Origin: an uncultured bacterium
GTDB taxonomy: Bacteria; Actinomycetota; Coriobacteriia; Coriobacteriales; Coriobacteriaceae
Assembly (NCBI GenBank): GCA_905215095.1
Contig: CAJMOL010000053.1
Coordinates: 1-8,530, forward strand
Reading direction: 5' to 3'
DNA: 8,530 bases
Shown here: piece after piece, positions 8,178 through 8,530 of the stretch
Numbering within the stretch: position 1 is the first letter of the stretch
How the letters are laid out: each line of letters opens with the position of its first letter
Made by a program: the position numbers and the translations under genes
The notes under the pieces: generated by a model
The model's input: only the letters and a program-made list of their open reading frames with translations
Told to the model about the DNA's origin: nothing
The model's database searches: none

Positions 8178-8213
8178 AACGGGGGCGCAGGACAACCTGC
8201 GCCCCCGTTTTTT
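8178..8213 (+). terminator. Intrinsic terminator of the marR-ABC operon
   Basis: AACGGGGGCGCAGG (8178-8191) pairs perfectly with CCTGCGCCCCCGTT (8196-8209) around a 4-nt ACAA loop and runs into six Ts (8208-8213). It sits 31 nt after the stop of the second exporter gene and is a textbook Rho-independent terminator. Confidence 0.95.
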
Positions 8214-8530
8214 CGTCCACGGCACTCGAATTAGCTCTCTTGGGGCCCGATTGACAGCCCCTTCCGGACCCTGTGGCCAAAAAAGGTCAAATATGAGTAC
8301 TGTTACATTTTTAGTAGCAGCCAAAACCGCCTCAAATGCCGCTCTCACGGCTTACACGCGTTCCTAAATTGATCAAACAGCACCATAGCGGACTTATATG
8401 CGTTTGTGTTAACGAACATGTTTTGCATTTATGTCTATTATTTTGCGAAGGCAATATGGCACTGGAATAGCAACGGTACTCATATTTGGCATTTTTTGGC
8501 CGCGGGGTGTTTCCCGAGAAATCGATGGCA
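8214..8530. other. Gene-free AT-rich region after the exporter operon
   Basis: I find no ORF that looks like a protein, no tRNA and no clear promoter. The stretch is far more AT-rich than the operon before it. Its main content is the long inverted repeat at 8271-8505, with short palindromes inside it (AACATGTT at 8415-8422). An ATG at 8525 near the window edge cannot be judged. Confidence 0.6.
8271..8505. repeat. 235-bp intergenic element bounded by 36-bp imperfect inverted repeats
   Basis: The left arm (8271-8306) and the reverse complement of the right arm (8470-8505) agree at 30 of 36 positions. The matches include GGCCAAAAAA (left 8275-8284) and CAAATATGAGTAC (left 8288-8300). Weaker similarity appears to continue inward for about 10-12 bp. 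The 163-bp interior has no ORF. Read as plus-strand RNA, four of the six mismatches are U-G wobble pairs, so 34 of 36 positions could pair. It may be a MITE-like repeat, a structured RNA or a pair of oppositely oriented intergenic repeats. Confidence 0.7.

Noticed and set aside
7992..8348. 118-codon minus-strand frame across the operon terminator
   Set aside because: It runs over the perfect terminator stem and antisense to the end of the exporter gene, and its Arg-rich translation looks like a GC shadow.
8525..8530. Possible start codon of a next gene at the window edge
   Set aside because: Only two codons are visible and no good Shine-Dalgarno site precedes them.

Overview
The window most likely comes from a high-GC Gram-positive anaerobe of the class Coriobacteriia, with Collinsella the best guess. 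This is an inference from GC-rich coding sequence with strong Shine-Dalgarno sites, GTG starts, an anaerobic pyruvate formate-lyase and gene style. No rRNA or other taxonomic marker is present.

Layout. (1) Positions 1-414 (+) hold the 3' end of an IS110-type transposase gene with a helix-turn-helix segment appended. It uses AGG arginine codons heavily, unlike its neighbours. (2) Positions 415-537 are a short convergent spacer with two clean hairpins. (3) Positions 538-2926 (-) hold pyruvate formate-lyase encoded as two separate proteins. One is a 683-residue catalytic body carrying the Cys-Cys pair (pflB). The other is an 83-residue protein carrying the glycyl-radical loop (grcA-like). The two genes are separated by an 85-nt spacer with a perfect 10-bp-arm palindrome over an extended -10-like sequence, a GC hairpin and a good ribosome binding site. 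(4) Positions 2927-3474 are a long divergent regulatory region that is AT-rich near pflB and full of inverted repeats near marR. (5) Positions 3475-8146 (+) are a tightly coupled three-gene operon: a MarR-family regulator and the two halves of a heterodimeric ABC exporter. The genes overlap by 4 nt and 1 nt, and the operon ends in a textbook intrinsic terminator. (6) Positions 8214-8530 hold no gene I can support, but contain a 235-bp element bounded by two 36-bp imperfect inverted repeats.

How the genes work together. The two pfl genes should jointly produce one glycyl-radical enzyme that cleaves pyruvate to acetyl-CoA and formate during fermentation. The activating enzyme (pflA) is not in the window. 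The MarR protein probably represses its own operon and releases it when a toxic compound binds. The exporter has one degenerate and one canonical ATP site, as in LmrCD or TM287/288, and its first subunit carries a large extracytoplasmic insertion of about 200 residues.

The most notable items are the split pyruvate formate-lyase with its own internal control region, the 36-bp inverted-repeat element at 8271-8505, the 21-bp inverted repeat at 3304-3407, and the hairpin that would enclose the marR start site.
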